Below, one piece after another: positions 8,624-17,900 of a stretch of 20,754 nt of DNA. This DNA is from Kiritimatiellia bacterium (GTDB lineage: Bacteria; Verrucomicrobiota; Kiritimatiellia; RFP12; UBA1067), in assembly GCA_024405255.1 (NCBI GenBank), contig JAKSOY010000055.1:1-20754 (forward strand), read 5' to 3'. The stretch's first letter is position 1. Each line of letters begins with the position of its first letter. The notes beneath the pieces were generated by a model that saw only the letters and a program-made list of their open reading frames with translations, had not been told where the DNA came from and ran no database searches. A program made the position numbers and the translations under genes.

Positions 8624-8663
8624 TTCGTTTTAAAACATCAAAGAAATAAAGAAGGGCTTAATC

Positions 8664-10085
8664 ATGAATGTTTCTCGTCGTTTCTTTTTGGCCGGTGCGT
8701 TTGGCGCTTTAGGTGCGTTCAACGGTTGCCGGTTCATGCCGGGTATTGTGTGCGGCAAGCCGAAGCTTAAGTTCGGCGTGGTGAGCGATGTGCATATTCG
8801 TCTTGGACTTGATGCCAAGGCACCATTGAAGAGCCACGATACGACGACGTTGCAGCACACCTTTGAATGGTTCCGCGACCAGGGTGTCGATGCGGTGATG
8901 ATCGCCGGCGACATGGCCGATATGGGTCTGGTGAAGGAATTGGAAGCGGTCGCCCAGACCTGGTGGAAGGTGTTCCCCAATGACAAGGCGCCGGATGGTC
9001 GGACCGTGACGCGGCTTTTCGTCACGGGCAACCACGACTGGGAAGGTTTTACCTACTCCAGCGCGTATATCAAGAAGATCTTCTCGAAGTTGAGCGCGGA
9101 TGAATTGAAGAAGGAATATCTGCGTACGAACTACAAGGCCAACTGGGAACGCATCTGGAAAGAAGAATTCAATCCGATATGGATGAAGGAGGTCAAGGGC
9201 TACAAGTTCGTCGGTGCGCACTGGGTGGCAGACCGCTGCCGCGGCGCCGAAGAGCGCGGCATCGTGGGCGTCGAGGAGTTCTTTGCCCAGCACGCGAAGG
9301 AATTCGACCCGCGTCAACCGTTCTTCTATTTCCAGCATCCGCATCCGAAGAACACGGTGTGCGGTCCGAAGCAGTGGGGACAGGACGATGGTCGTTCGGC
9401 AAGGGCACTGACGCCATTCTCGAATGCGATCGCCTTTTCGGGCCACTCGCATACGCCGCTGACCGATGAACAGGACATCTGGCAGGGCGCGTTCACGTCG
9501 ATCGGTACGGCGTCATTGCGCTATTCGGGACCCTACGATGCACGCCAGGGCATGCTGGTGTCCGTCTGCAACGACCACGTGCGGATCGAGCGCCGCGAAT
9601 TCATCCGCGACAATTCGCTCGGCGACGACTGGGTGATTCCGCTGCCGGCGGCCGAAGCGAAGCCGTTTGCATTCAAGACCCGTGCCAAGGCATTGGGCGC
9701 GCCGGCATTCGCCGCAGGCACCCAGGTTTCGCTTGTGTGCGATCGTGACGTGTTGGTGCCGGAGAAGCCGAAACCGAACCAAAAGCAGACGAAGGGACTC
9801 TTCAAGTTGAAGTTCCCGACTGCGACGGCTGCCAAGGCCCGCGCCAACCGATATGACATCCAGATGGTCAACCGCGTTGGACAGGTCATTCGCGAGGAAC
9901 TCGGACTTCGTGCGCCGGATTACGCCTACGAGCCGACGCATAAGCTGCGGACGACGCCTGTGGAAAAGAAGATCGCGTTCTCGGCGGTACCGGCCGGCAC
10001 GACGGAAGTCGGCTTCCTGGTGACACCCGTCTCGGCGCATGGCGAGCGCGGGGTGCCGCTGGCCACACCGTTCGTGAAACTCTGA
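8664..10085 (+). CDS. Tat-exported calcineurin-like metallophosphoesterase
   Basis: A 473-residue protein. The N-terminus carries a twin-arginine signal (SRRFFLAGAFGALGAF, from residue 4) with a cysteine at 22 that could mark a lipoprotein, though the lipobox is poor. The catalytic domain shows the standard metal-binding set: SDVH (Asp42, His44), GDMAD (82-86), GNHDW (122-126), QHPHP (224-228) and GHSHT (260-264). The first 340 or so residues are therefore a complete binuclear phosphoesterase. The C-terminal 130 residues are a beta-rich extension containing a lysine- and proline-rich stretch (VPEKPKPNQKQTKG). Such exported enzymes cleave phosphomonoesters or diesters; the substrate cannot be read from the sequence. 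The start is supported by GAAGGG at 8651-8656, seven bases before the ATG. The next gene begins 43 bases downstream. Confidence 0.88.
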   Translation: MNVSRRFFLAGAFGALGAFNGCRFMPGIVCGKPKLKFGVVSDVHIRLGLDAKAPLKSHDTTTLQHTFEWFRDQGVDAVMIAGDMADMGLVKELEAVAQTWWKVFPNDKAPDGRTVTRLFVTGNHDWEGFTYSSAYIKKIFSKLSADELKKEYLRTNYKANWERIWKEEFNPIWMKEVKGYKFVGAHWVADRCRGAEERGIVGVEEFFAQHAKEFDPRQPFFYFQHPHPKNTVCGPKQWGQDDGRSARALTPFSNAIAFSGHSHTPLTDEQDIWQGAFTSIGTASLRYSGPYDARQGMLVSVCNDHVRIERREFIRDNSLGDDWVIPLPAAEAKPFAFKTRAKALGAPAFAAGTQVSLVCDRDVLVPEKPKPNQKQTKGLFKLKFPTATAAKARANRYDIQMVNRVGQVIREELGLRAPDYAYEPTHKLRTTPVEKKIAFSAVPAGTTEVGFLVTPVSAHGERGVPLATPFVKL

Positions 10086-10128
10086 TTTCATTCCTGTCAA
10101 CCACCCATCAATACAAGGAGGACTCGCC

Positions 10129-11535
10129 ATGAAGGTTACATTCTACGGCGCGGCTCAAACCACAACGGGATCGATGCATCTGATCGAAGCGAACGGGAAA
10201 CGCATTCTGCTCGATTGCGGCCTTTACCAGGGTCACCGCAAGGAGGCCTTTGAAAAGAACCGGAACCTGCCGATCGATCCGGCGACGATTGACGCGGTCA
10301 TTCTCTCCCACGCGCACATCGACCATTCGGGGAACTTGCCGCAACTCGTCCGTCATGGTTTCCGTGGCAAGGTCTTTGCCCGTCAATCGACGGTTGATCT
10401 TTGTGGTGTGCTGCTGAAAGACTCGTGCTTCCTGCAGAAGCGCGATCTCGAGTATGTGAACAAGAAGCGGCGCGCACAGGGCAAGCATCTTTTTGAGCCG
10501 CTCTATGAAGAAGACGATGTCGATGCGCTGATGGGGCACATGGTCCCCGTTCAGATGAAGGCTCCCCGTGAAATCTTTCCCGGCATTACGCTCACGTTCT
10601 ATAACGCGGGGCACATTCTCGGGTCGGCGCTGACGCAGCTCGATTTCGACGGTGGCAAAACGGGACATCGCCATCGTCTACTCTTCTCTGGCGACCTCGG
10701 CCAGCCCAACCAGCCGATTCTCAAGCACTACGAGTATCCGCAGGATGCGGACATCGTGCTCATCGAATCGACCTACGCCGACCGGTTGCATCCGTCGGCC
10801 GACGACGTCGAGGGCCGTCTCAAGGCGTTCTACGACCAGATCGTGCGGCAGAAGTCGAAGCTCATCATCCCGGCATTCTCCGTGGGTCGTACGCAGCAGA
10901 TCCTCTATTATCTGAACCGTCTGCTTGCGGCCAAGCGTATCTATCCGATTCCCGTCTACATCGACTCGCCGCTCTCGCAGAAGGCGACGCGCATTTACGA
11001 AAATCACCCGGGCTGCTACAACGCCGAAGCGCTTGCGCTCATCAACAACGGCATCAATCCGCTCACGTTCCCGGGACTCCAGTTCGTGGAAACGCCGCAG
11101 CAGTCGATGGCGCTGAACGATCTGCGCGGTCCGATGATCATTATTGCCGCGAGCGGCATGTGCGAAGGTGGACGCGTGCTGCATCACCTCAAGGCGAATG
11201 TCGACGATCCGCGTAACATCGTGTTGATTGTCGGTTTCCAGGCGGAGAATACGCTTGGACGTCGTATCATCGAAGCGGAGTATGGCGACAAGATCAAAAT
11301 CCTTGGCGAAGAGGTCGAGCTCAAGGCGAATGTCCATACGATCAACGCACTCTCGGCGCACGCCGACAAGAACGGTCTGATGGACTGGTACGACGGCATC
11401 AAGAAAAACGTCAAGCACGCCTTCGCGGTGCACGGTGAACCCGAAAAGGTCGCGGCAATGGCGGTGCTGCTTAAGGAGCACGGATGTCCCGACGCGGTGG
11501 CGCCCGTTCCTGGTCAGTCGTTCACGTTCGACTGA
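10129..11535 (+). CDS. Beta-CASP / RMMBL metallo-beta-lactamase-fold ribonuclease-like protein
   Basis: A 468-residue cytoplasmic protein, the usual length for bacterial YSH1-like (COG1236) enzymes related to the cleavage factor CPSF-73. The metal site is intact: HAHIDH (61-66), GHILGS with His162, SGDLG with Asp189 (187-191), and the downstream VHGE (434-437) and SAHAD (409-413) of the RMMBL region. The beta-CASP insert shows ESTYADR (213-219), PAFSVGRTQ (248-256) and SGMCEGGRVLHHL (342-354). Family members are RNA endo- or exonucleases. The binding site AAGGAGGA at 10115-10122, six bases before the ATG, is the strongest in the window. It is the one clearly housekeeping-type protein inside a row of exported proteins, so its presence may reflect operon packing rather than a shared pathway. 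Confidence 0.92.
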   Translation: MKVTFYGAAQTTTGSMHLIEANGKRILLDCGLYQGHRKEAFEKNRNLPIDPATIDAVILSHAHIDHSGNLPQLVRHGFRGKVFARQSTVDLCGVLLKDSCFLQKRDLEYVNKKRRAQGKHLFEPLYEEDDVDALMGHMVPVQMKAPREIFPGITLTFYNAGHILGSALTQLDFDGGKTGHRHRLLFSGDLGQPNQPILKHYEYPQDADIVLIESTYADRLHPSADDVEGRLKAFYDQIVRQKSKLIIPAFSVGRTQQILYYLNRLLAAKRIYPIPVYIDSPLSQKATRIYENHPGCYNAEALALINNGINPLTFPGLQFVETPQQSMALNDLRGPMIIIAASGMCEGGRVLHHLKANVDDPRNIVLIVGFQAENTLGRRIIEAEYGDKIKILGEEVELKANVHTINALSAHADKNGLMDWYDGIKKNVKHAFAVHGEPEKVAAMAVLLKEHGCPDAVAPVPGQSFTFD

Positions 11536-11554
11536 GATAGATTCCGTTTAATGC

Positions 11555-11561
11555 AGGTAGG
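11555..11561 (+). promoter_or_regulatory. Ribosome binding site choosing the 11566 start of the first HzsA-like gene
   Basis: AGGTAGG ends four bases before the ATG at 11566. The alternative in-frame ATG at 11551 lies upstream of this site and has only a weak GAGATAG before it; it would add five residues to the signal peptide. I favour 11566, with modest certainty. Confidence 0.5.
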
Positions 11562-11565
11562 TCAT

Positions 11566-14500
11566 ATGAACACGAAGTGTGATGGTTGGTTGCGTTTTGT
11601 CGCGGCAGCGGTTCTCGCAGGAACTGCGGTGGTGGCCAACGCCGATGCAGTCTGCGAGGAACGCGCGGCGCAAGTGAAGCTGATGAACGCCGCGGCGCTG
11701 ACGCGCCTCGCCGACGACTGGGCAAAAATGCCTAATGCCAATGCCGTGGCGTTGGCGGCGTTGCGCCAGTTCGCGGTGGAAGTGGAAGGCGCGAAGCGGG
11801 CTGCGCTGGATGCTCTCGGCCGCGGCGATGCGGCGCCCGCCGCTGCGCTCGTCGCGCGCCAGCGTCGTCTGATGGCGGCCCATCCGCGTCTCCGCGGCAT
11901 TGAAGTGCTGGCCGTCAAGCACGCCGCTCCGGGCAATCCCGGGGCGGCGCGACGCGAGGGCAATCCCGCCCAGCCCGGACTCTCCTGCTACAACCATCTC
12001 GACGTCTGGAAGGGGCGTCGGGCCGGACTCGTCGCCTATTCCGGTTTCGACGGCGAAACGCCCGTCGAGCGGAAGGTCATCGACCATTCCGGTACCATCC
12101 ATGCCGTCGACCTCGAGTTCGACGGTTCGCGCATCCTCTTCGTGGGACCCGACCGTGCCCGTTCCAACCAGTGGCGGCTGTTCGAGACCGACGTGAAAGG
12201 TACGACGCCGAAGACGTTGCTGCCGACGAATTTCATCCACGAGGTGGCCGACTGCTGCTGGCTTCCCGATGGACGCATCGTTTTCACTTCCGATGCAGGC
12301 GAACAGGGGCTGCCCTGCGAAACCGGACGGGTGCGCATGTCCAACTCCTATCGTCTTGATCCGCGTACGGGCGTCGTGGAGCGCCTGACCTACGATCAGG
12401 ACTCCAACTGGTACCCGAGCGTGCTCAACGACGGACGCGTCCTCTACGTGCGTTGGGAGTATTGCGATCTGCCGCATTTCTTCAGCCGGTTGTTGATGAC
12501 GATGAACCCCGATGGCACGCGCCAGATGGGATTCTACGGCTCCAACGACTACTGGCCCAACCATTTCGGCAGTCCGCTCGCGATTCCCGGCGACAACGGC
12601 AAGTTCATCTGCGTGGCGACGGGACATCACGCCTCCAAGGCCGGGAAACTCGTCCTCTTCGATGCCGAACGCGCGAGCGCGGGTCCGGCCGGAGCGGTGC
12701 AGATGCTGCCCGGCTGGGGCAAGCAGCCTGAAGGCCGCATCGAGGACGGGCTCTACAACGGCCAATATCCACGTTTCCTGCAGCCGTTCCCGCTCGGTAG
12801 CTGTCCGGACGACGGCGCGGGCAAGTTCTTCCTGGCGGCAATGAAGGCGTCGCCGTCCGCACTTTGGGGAATCTACCTCGTGGACATCTTCGACAACATC
12901 ACCCTGCTCGCCGAGGTGGAGGGCTGGTGCCTCAACGAACCCATTGCCATCTGCGCGCGGAAGCGTCCGCCGGCAATCCCCGACAAGCGCCGTGTCAATG
13001 TGCCCTACGCCACGATCTACTGTGGCGACCTCTACCAGGGCGAGGGCTTGAAGGGGGTGCCGAAGGGTACGGTCAAGGAGGCGCGCATTTTCGCCTACCA
13101 CTATGCCTTCAACAAGTCCGGCAGCCACGAGGCGGTTGGACTGGAATCCTCCTGGGACATCAAGTACGTGCTCGGTACGGTCCCGGTGACCGAAGACGGC
13201 GGCATCCTCTTTGACGCGCCGGTCAATACGCCCATTTCGATCCAGCCGCTCGACGAGAACGGTTGCGCGTTGCAGCTGATGCGTTCCTGGACCGTGGGCA
13301 TGCCGGGCGAATACGTGTCGTGTGTCGGTTGCCACGAAAAGCCCAGCGTGGCGGCGCGTCCGCTCAAGATGGTCATGCGCGCGCCGTCGAAGATCAAGCC
13401 GCCTGAAGGACGCGACAAGCCGCGCACCTGGAGCTTCCTGCGGGAAATACAGCCGATCCTGCAGCGTCGCTGCTCGGGCTGCCATGACAAGGACGCCGAT
13501 CCGATGGTGGCATCGCGCAAGCCCGACTACCAAGGCGTAAAGGTGTTTGCGTCGAGCGAACATGGTCCGTTCCTGCGTGGCGACAAGCCCAACCTTGCGG
13601 ACATCACACCGATCGCAATCCAGTGCAAGAGCGGCGGCGGCAGCCGCCAGGGCGGGGTGGACGTGCGGGCCGACAACAAGGACACCGACTGGTCCGGTGC
13701 CTGGTCGAAGAGCTATGTGGAACTAGTCGCCTATGTGCGGCGTCCGGGTCCCGAATCCGACTACCGCCTCTTCAACCCGATGGAGTACCACGCGAATACG
13801 AGTCCGCTCGTGCAGCTCCTCAAGAGCGGACACCACGGCGTGACGCTCACGGACGACGAATGGCGTCGCATCTACACCTGGATCGACCTCAATGCGCCTT
13901 TCTGGGGCACGTGGAAGGATGTGGCGGAATGGTTCCGCAAGCGCGGTGACCGCGCCTGGGCGGGATCGGGTCGCAACCACAATGAACAGCTGAGATTGCT
14001 CGAAGCGTCCCATCAGCGCCGTCAATACGGAGAAAGCCGGTTCCAGGGTTTCTGGGATCCGAAGAACGACCCCGAACTCGACCGCTACGGCATCGATCAG
14101 GCCCAGAAGGATTTGGCGCTGATCAAGTTCGAGCCGCCGAAGCGGACTGCACCGCAGTCTCCCGCGAAGACGCCGGTCGTCCTCGATCCGAAGTCCGTGG
14201 CGGGCTATGGCACGCGCATGGAAATCGATGCGCCGGGAGGTAAGCTTGTGTTCCGCAAGGTCGAGAAGCGGCTTTGGATGTGCGAGAGCGAGTTGCCGCT
14301 CGCGAACTATCTCGCATTCAAGCCCGACCACTACAACGGCGTGATCGACTGGGTGGGCAAAGACCACCAGAACGAAGGCGAACGTGTGCTGCGCGGCGAC
14401 CAGAGTGCCATCCGTGTTTCCTTCGCCGAGGCGAAAGCGTATGCGAAATGGCTTTCCGAGAAGACGGGCTTTGCGCTGCGTCTTCCCACCGAAGACGAGT

Positions 14501-14901
14501 GGGAGCGTGCGGCGCGTGCCGGGCGGAAGGGCGACTATGCATGGGATGGCGAGATGGCTGAATTCGCGAAGGTGGCGAATCTGTCGGATGTTTCCGTGGG
14601 ACGCCTGCCGAACCAGTTCAATGTGATGAATCCGCATCAGCGCTTCGAGGGTGCGAACGATGGCGAGATGATCGTCGGTTCGGCGCTCAAGCATCGCTAC
14701 CAGCCGAATGCGGCGGGATTGTACGACATGATCGGCAACGTCGAGGAATGGTGTGCGGGTCCAAAGGGCGAAGCGGTGGCCCGCGGCGCGGCCTTCAACA
14801 TCCTTCCGCGGCGTGCGACTTTCGGCCGCCGTAATCAGTACCTCGAATGGCAGCGGGTCTTTAACGTTGGCATTCGCCTTGTGATGGAGCGTTCCGAATG
14901 A
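11566..14901 (+). CDS. HzsA-like exported protein with two CxxCH motifs and a C-terminal FGE-like domain
   Basis: A 1,111-residue protein. A signal peptide (cleavage near ANA, residue 26) is followed by a helical segment, then a beta-propeller region (about 150-455; blades include CCWLPDGRIVFTSD and MTMNPDGT). Next is a middle domain resembling hydrazine synthase alpha subunit relatives (IYCGDLYQGEGLKGVPKGTV near 484), then CVGCH at 586-590 and CSGCH at 636-640. CxxCH is the covalent heme c attachment motif, so a periplasmic diheme protein is expected. The C-terminus (886-1111) is a formylglycine-generating-enzyme/SUMF1-like fold: RLPTEDEWERAAR (972-984), GLYDMIGNVEEWC (1051-1063), RGAAF and a final VGIRLVME. 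The FGE active-site cysteine pair is not evident in the last segment, so this domain is probably structural or has another role. The function of such HzsA-related proteins is not known; hydrazine synthesis is not implied. It overlaps the next gene by 4 bases. Confidence 0.85.
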   Translation: MNTKCDGWLRFVAAAVLAGTAVVANADAVCEERAAQVKLMNAAALTRLADDWAKMPNANAVALAALRQFAVEVEGAKRAALDALGRGDAAPAAALVARQRRLMAAHPRLRGIEVLAVKHAAPGNPGAARREGNPAQPGLSCYNHLDVWKGRRAGLVAYSGFDGETPVERKVIDHSGTIHAVDLEFDGSRILFVGPDRARSNQWRLFETDVKGTTPKTLLPTNFIHEVADCCWLPDGRIVFTSDAGEQGLPCETGRVRMSNSYRLDPRTGVVERLTYDQDSNWYPSVLNDGRVLYVRWEYCDLPHFFSRLLMTMNPDGTRQMGFYGSNDYWPNHFGSPLAIPGDNGKFICVATGHHASKAGKLVLFDAERASAGPAGAVQMLPGWGKQPEGRIEDGLYNGQYPRFLQPFPLGSCPDDGAGKFFLAAMKASPSALWGIYLVDIFDNITLLAEVEGWCLNEPIAICARKRPPAIPDKRRVNVPYATIYCGDLYQGEGLKGVPKGTVKEARIFAYHYAFNKSGSHEAVGLESSWDIKYVLGTVPVTEDGGILFDAPVNTPISIQPLDENGCALQLMRSWTVGMPGEYVSCVGCHEKPSVAARPLKMVMRAPSKIKPPEGRDKPRTWSFLREIQPILQRRCSGCHDKDADPMVASRKPDYQGVKVFASSEHGPFLRGDKPNLADITPIAIQCKSGGGSRQGGVDVRADNKDTDWSGAWSKSYVELVAYVRRPGPESDYRLFNPMEYHANTSPLVQLLKSGHHGVTLTDDEWRRIYTWIDLNAPFWGTWKDVAEWFRKRGDRAWAGSGRNHNEQLRLLEASHQRRQYGESRFQGFWDPKNDPELDRYGIDQAQKDLALIKFEPPKRTAPQSPAKTPVVLDPKSVAGYGTRMEIDAPGGKLVFRKVEKRLWMCESELPLANYLAFKPDHYNGVIDWVGKDHQNEGERVLRGDQSAIRVSFAEAKAYAKWLSEKTGFALRLPTEDEWERAARAGRKGDYAWDGEMAEFAKVANLSDVSVGRLPNQFNVMNPHQRFEGANDGEMIVGSALKHRYQPNAAGLYDMIGNVEEWCAGPKGEAVARGAAFNILPRRATFGRRNQYLEWQRVFNVGIRLVMERSE

Positions 14902-17900
14902 AAAAAATCCTCTGGATTGGGTTGCTCTTCGGGGGAGGTTGCTGTTGGGGTGCCGTGGCACCTGCGCGTGCGGCGTTGATGCACCGTTGGACATTTGACG
15001 CCGGATCGTTGATTGATGTCGTCGGACATCACCGTGCGACGGCGCAAGGTGCCGTGACGGCTACACCTGATGGAAAGGGTATTGAACTCGCCGGTGGGTT
15101 GAAATCTCGTGCGGCCATGATCTTTGAGCCGTATCTTCTGCCAGATGACGGTGCGCCGCTCACCGTTGAGATCTGGATGACAGCGCGTGACATCCAGCAC
15201 TGGAATGAAATTCTCGCCGTTGGTTCGGGCCCTCAAGACTATCTCGTGCTCGGGGGAAGTCTCGCGATGAGTCAAGCGCCGTTTCTCGGTATCAGCGGTC
15301 AGAAGAATACTTCCGGTTCGCTGGCGCCGTTCAAAACCGGTGAACGCTGTCATCTTGCACTTGTGGTACTTCCGCGCAAGGAAGGCGGTGTCGTGGCACG
15401 ACTTGAAAAACGCGATGTCGTTACGGGCGCGGTGGTGGGATCTGTGGAAGTGACGGCCCCGAACTGGACGCTGCCGATGTTGCCGCAGGGGAAATGCTAT
15501 TTCGGCCGATCGCTTTTCCCGGCCGACCCTGATTGCGGATTCCGCTGCGACGAATTGCGCATTTGGCGCGCGGCGCTGACGGCTGAAGAACTCACGGCGA
15601 GTGTAAAGGCGGGACCCGACCATCCGCCGACCGGCATTCGTCCGGGAGCTGCCGATCCCGCGTGGGCGAAACGTACTGCTCTGCGAGAACTGCTTAAGCA
15701 AGATGAACTTTTGTCCGACTGGCTCACGCAGGATGCGGGCGTACCGGCCGGTGCGACATTTCCTGGTACGAAAAAGTCTTTTGAAAAGGCCTTCGCGAAG
15801 GTCGGAATTCAGCCCAAGGCCAATGAGGGGCTCTCGGCGTGTCTTGCCCGTTATCGTACGGCCTGCGTGGCGCGTCGTGCGGAGCGGCTTGCGCCTGTGA
15901 AGGCGAAGGCAAAGACATGGGTCTATGCGCGTCATTATGTGATGGGCGGTGCGCACTATGCCTACTCGGAAGGCATTTCGGATGCGGTCTATAAACCTTA
16001 TACCCATTGGGCGCCGATCGGCGGCGGCCTTTATCTCGCCACGTTTACGCCGGACGGCCTGTGGCGGGAAACACCGCTTCTCGAGACGGCGCAAGGGGCC
16101 TTCCGCGATGTCGATGTTTCCTTTGACGGAAAGCGCATCCTCTATGCCTACCGTGCGAGCTGGCTCGAAGATGATTTCCACCTCTATGAGATGGACCTTG
16201 CGACACGTCAGGTACGCCAGTTGACGTTTGGGAAAGGGTTCGCCGATTTTGAAGGGTGCTATCTGCCCGATGGGCGCATCCTCTTCAGCTCCTCGCGCTG
16301 CAGCCAGATTGTGGACTGCTGGTGGACGGAGGTAAGTACGCTTTTCCGCATCGATGCCGATGGACAGAACATGTGGCGAGTGACCTTCGACCAGGTTCAC
16401 GACACGTTCCCGACCCTTTGCGAAGACGGGACGATTCTCTATACGCGCTGGGAATACAACGACCGTTCGCAGATGTTTCCTCAGCCGCTTTTCCGAATGG
16501 CACCGGATGGTACGAACGCGCGAGCTGTCTACGGAGCCAACTCATGGTACCCGACGACGCTCGTACATGCGCGTTCGGTGGGGACAGGCCCCTTTATTTT
16601 CGCGGTCGGTACAGGCCATCACACCTGGCAGCCGGGCGAGCTCCTGCGCATTGATCCGCGCGAAGGGCGTGAAGAGGGGGTGGGCGTGTATGAACTTGAA
16701 CCTCTGCGCAAGGCGAAACCGGTGAGAGAGGACATCTTCCGCCAGACGGGTCGTATGGCGATGTACCCCTATCCGGTGGCCGAAGATTCGGTGGTGCTTT
16801 CGTTCCTGCCGGAAGGTTGGACGCAGTCCAATGGCAATCCGCAGTTCCGCGATTTTTCGGCACCGTTTGGATTCTACTGGACGGATGTGACGGGTGCGCG
16901 CGAGTTGTTGGTGAGCCGCCGAGCGGGTCGTGCGCCCTGTGGCCGCCCGATCCCGGTGTGTACACGCCAGGTGTTTCCGCGTCCGTCGTCCGTCGCGGAC
17001 GAATCGAAGAAGACGGGACACGTCTATGTGCGCGATGTCTACGAGGGCGTCTCGATGAAGGGTGTGCCGCGTGGTTCGGTGAAGAAGCTGCGCGTGGTTG
17101 AAATCGACTATCGCCATGTGGGAATCGGGATGACGTTCAATCGTGGACGCGGGGGCAGCGGCCTTTCCTCCACGGGGCCCGCGATTGGCGGCGGCACCTG
17201 GGATGTCAAGAAAGTCTGGGGCGAAGTGCCGGTGGAAGACGATGGCAGCGTTTCTTTTGAAGCGCCAGCGCGTGTGCCGTTCTATTTCCAGCTGGTCGAT
17301 GCGAAAGGGTATGTGGTACAGACGATGCGCAGCTGGACGACGCTGCAACCAGGTGAAACGGCCTCGTGTGTCGGGTGCCATGAGTCCGCCAATATGGCTC
17401 CGCCCAATATCCGCGAAGCAAAAGGGAAGGTGCGAACGGGCCTCTTGAAAGAGCCGCCGCGCGGATTCAGCTTCCCGCGCGATGTCCAGCCGATACTCGA
17501 TCGCCGCTGCGTGTGCTGCCACAATCCGAAGAAGAATGCACGCATTCCCGATTTGACGGCAGCACCTGTTCTTGATGCCGTGGCGAAACGCAACTGGACT
17601 CGCTCATATGTGAACCTGACTCACGCGAAACCTTCGCAGGCCCAAGGCGGCTATCTGGGGAATTCGGACCATCCAGGACTCAACTGGATCAACTCCGGCT
17701 CGGAGCCGACGTTGCTCGCGCCGAGATGCCTGGGGGCCGGTTCGAGTGCCTGGTTCACGAATCGTCTGGAGAAGGCGCATTGTCCGGCTTTGACAGATGC
17801 CGAGCGGCGAACCCTGGCGCTATGGGTCGATCTTGGCGTGCCTTTCGGCGGTGACTATCTTGAAGGAGCTGCCTGGACGCCTGAAGAACGAGCACGATGG

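Noticed and set aside
8578..8636. CRISPR array or intrinsic terminator
   Set aside because: The repeat units are 5-7 bases without spacers, and there is no GC-rich stem followed by a T-run.
11548..13563. 671-codon open frame on the - strand
   Set aside because: It is antisense to the first HzsA-like gene, which has a signal peptide and heme motifs. The reverse translation shows low-complexity Arg/His/Gly-rich sequence.
14835..16400. 521-codon open frame on the - strand
   Set aside because: Antisense shadow of the two HzsA-like genes, with no ribosome binding site or family motif.
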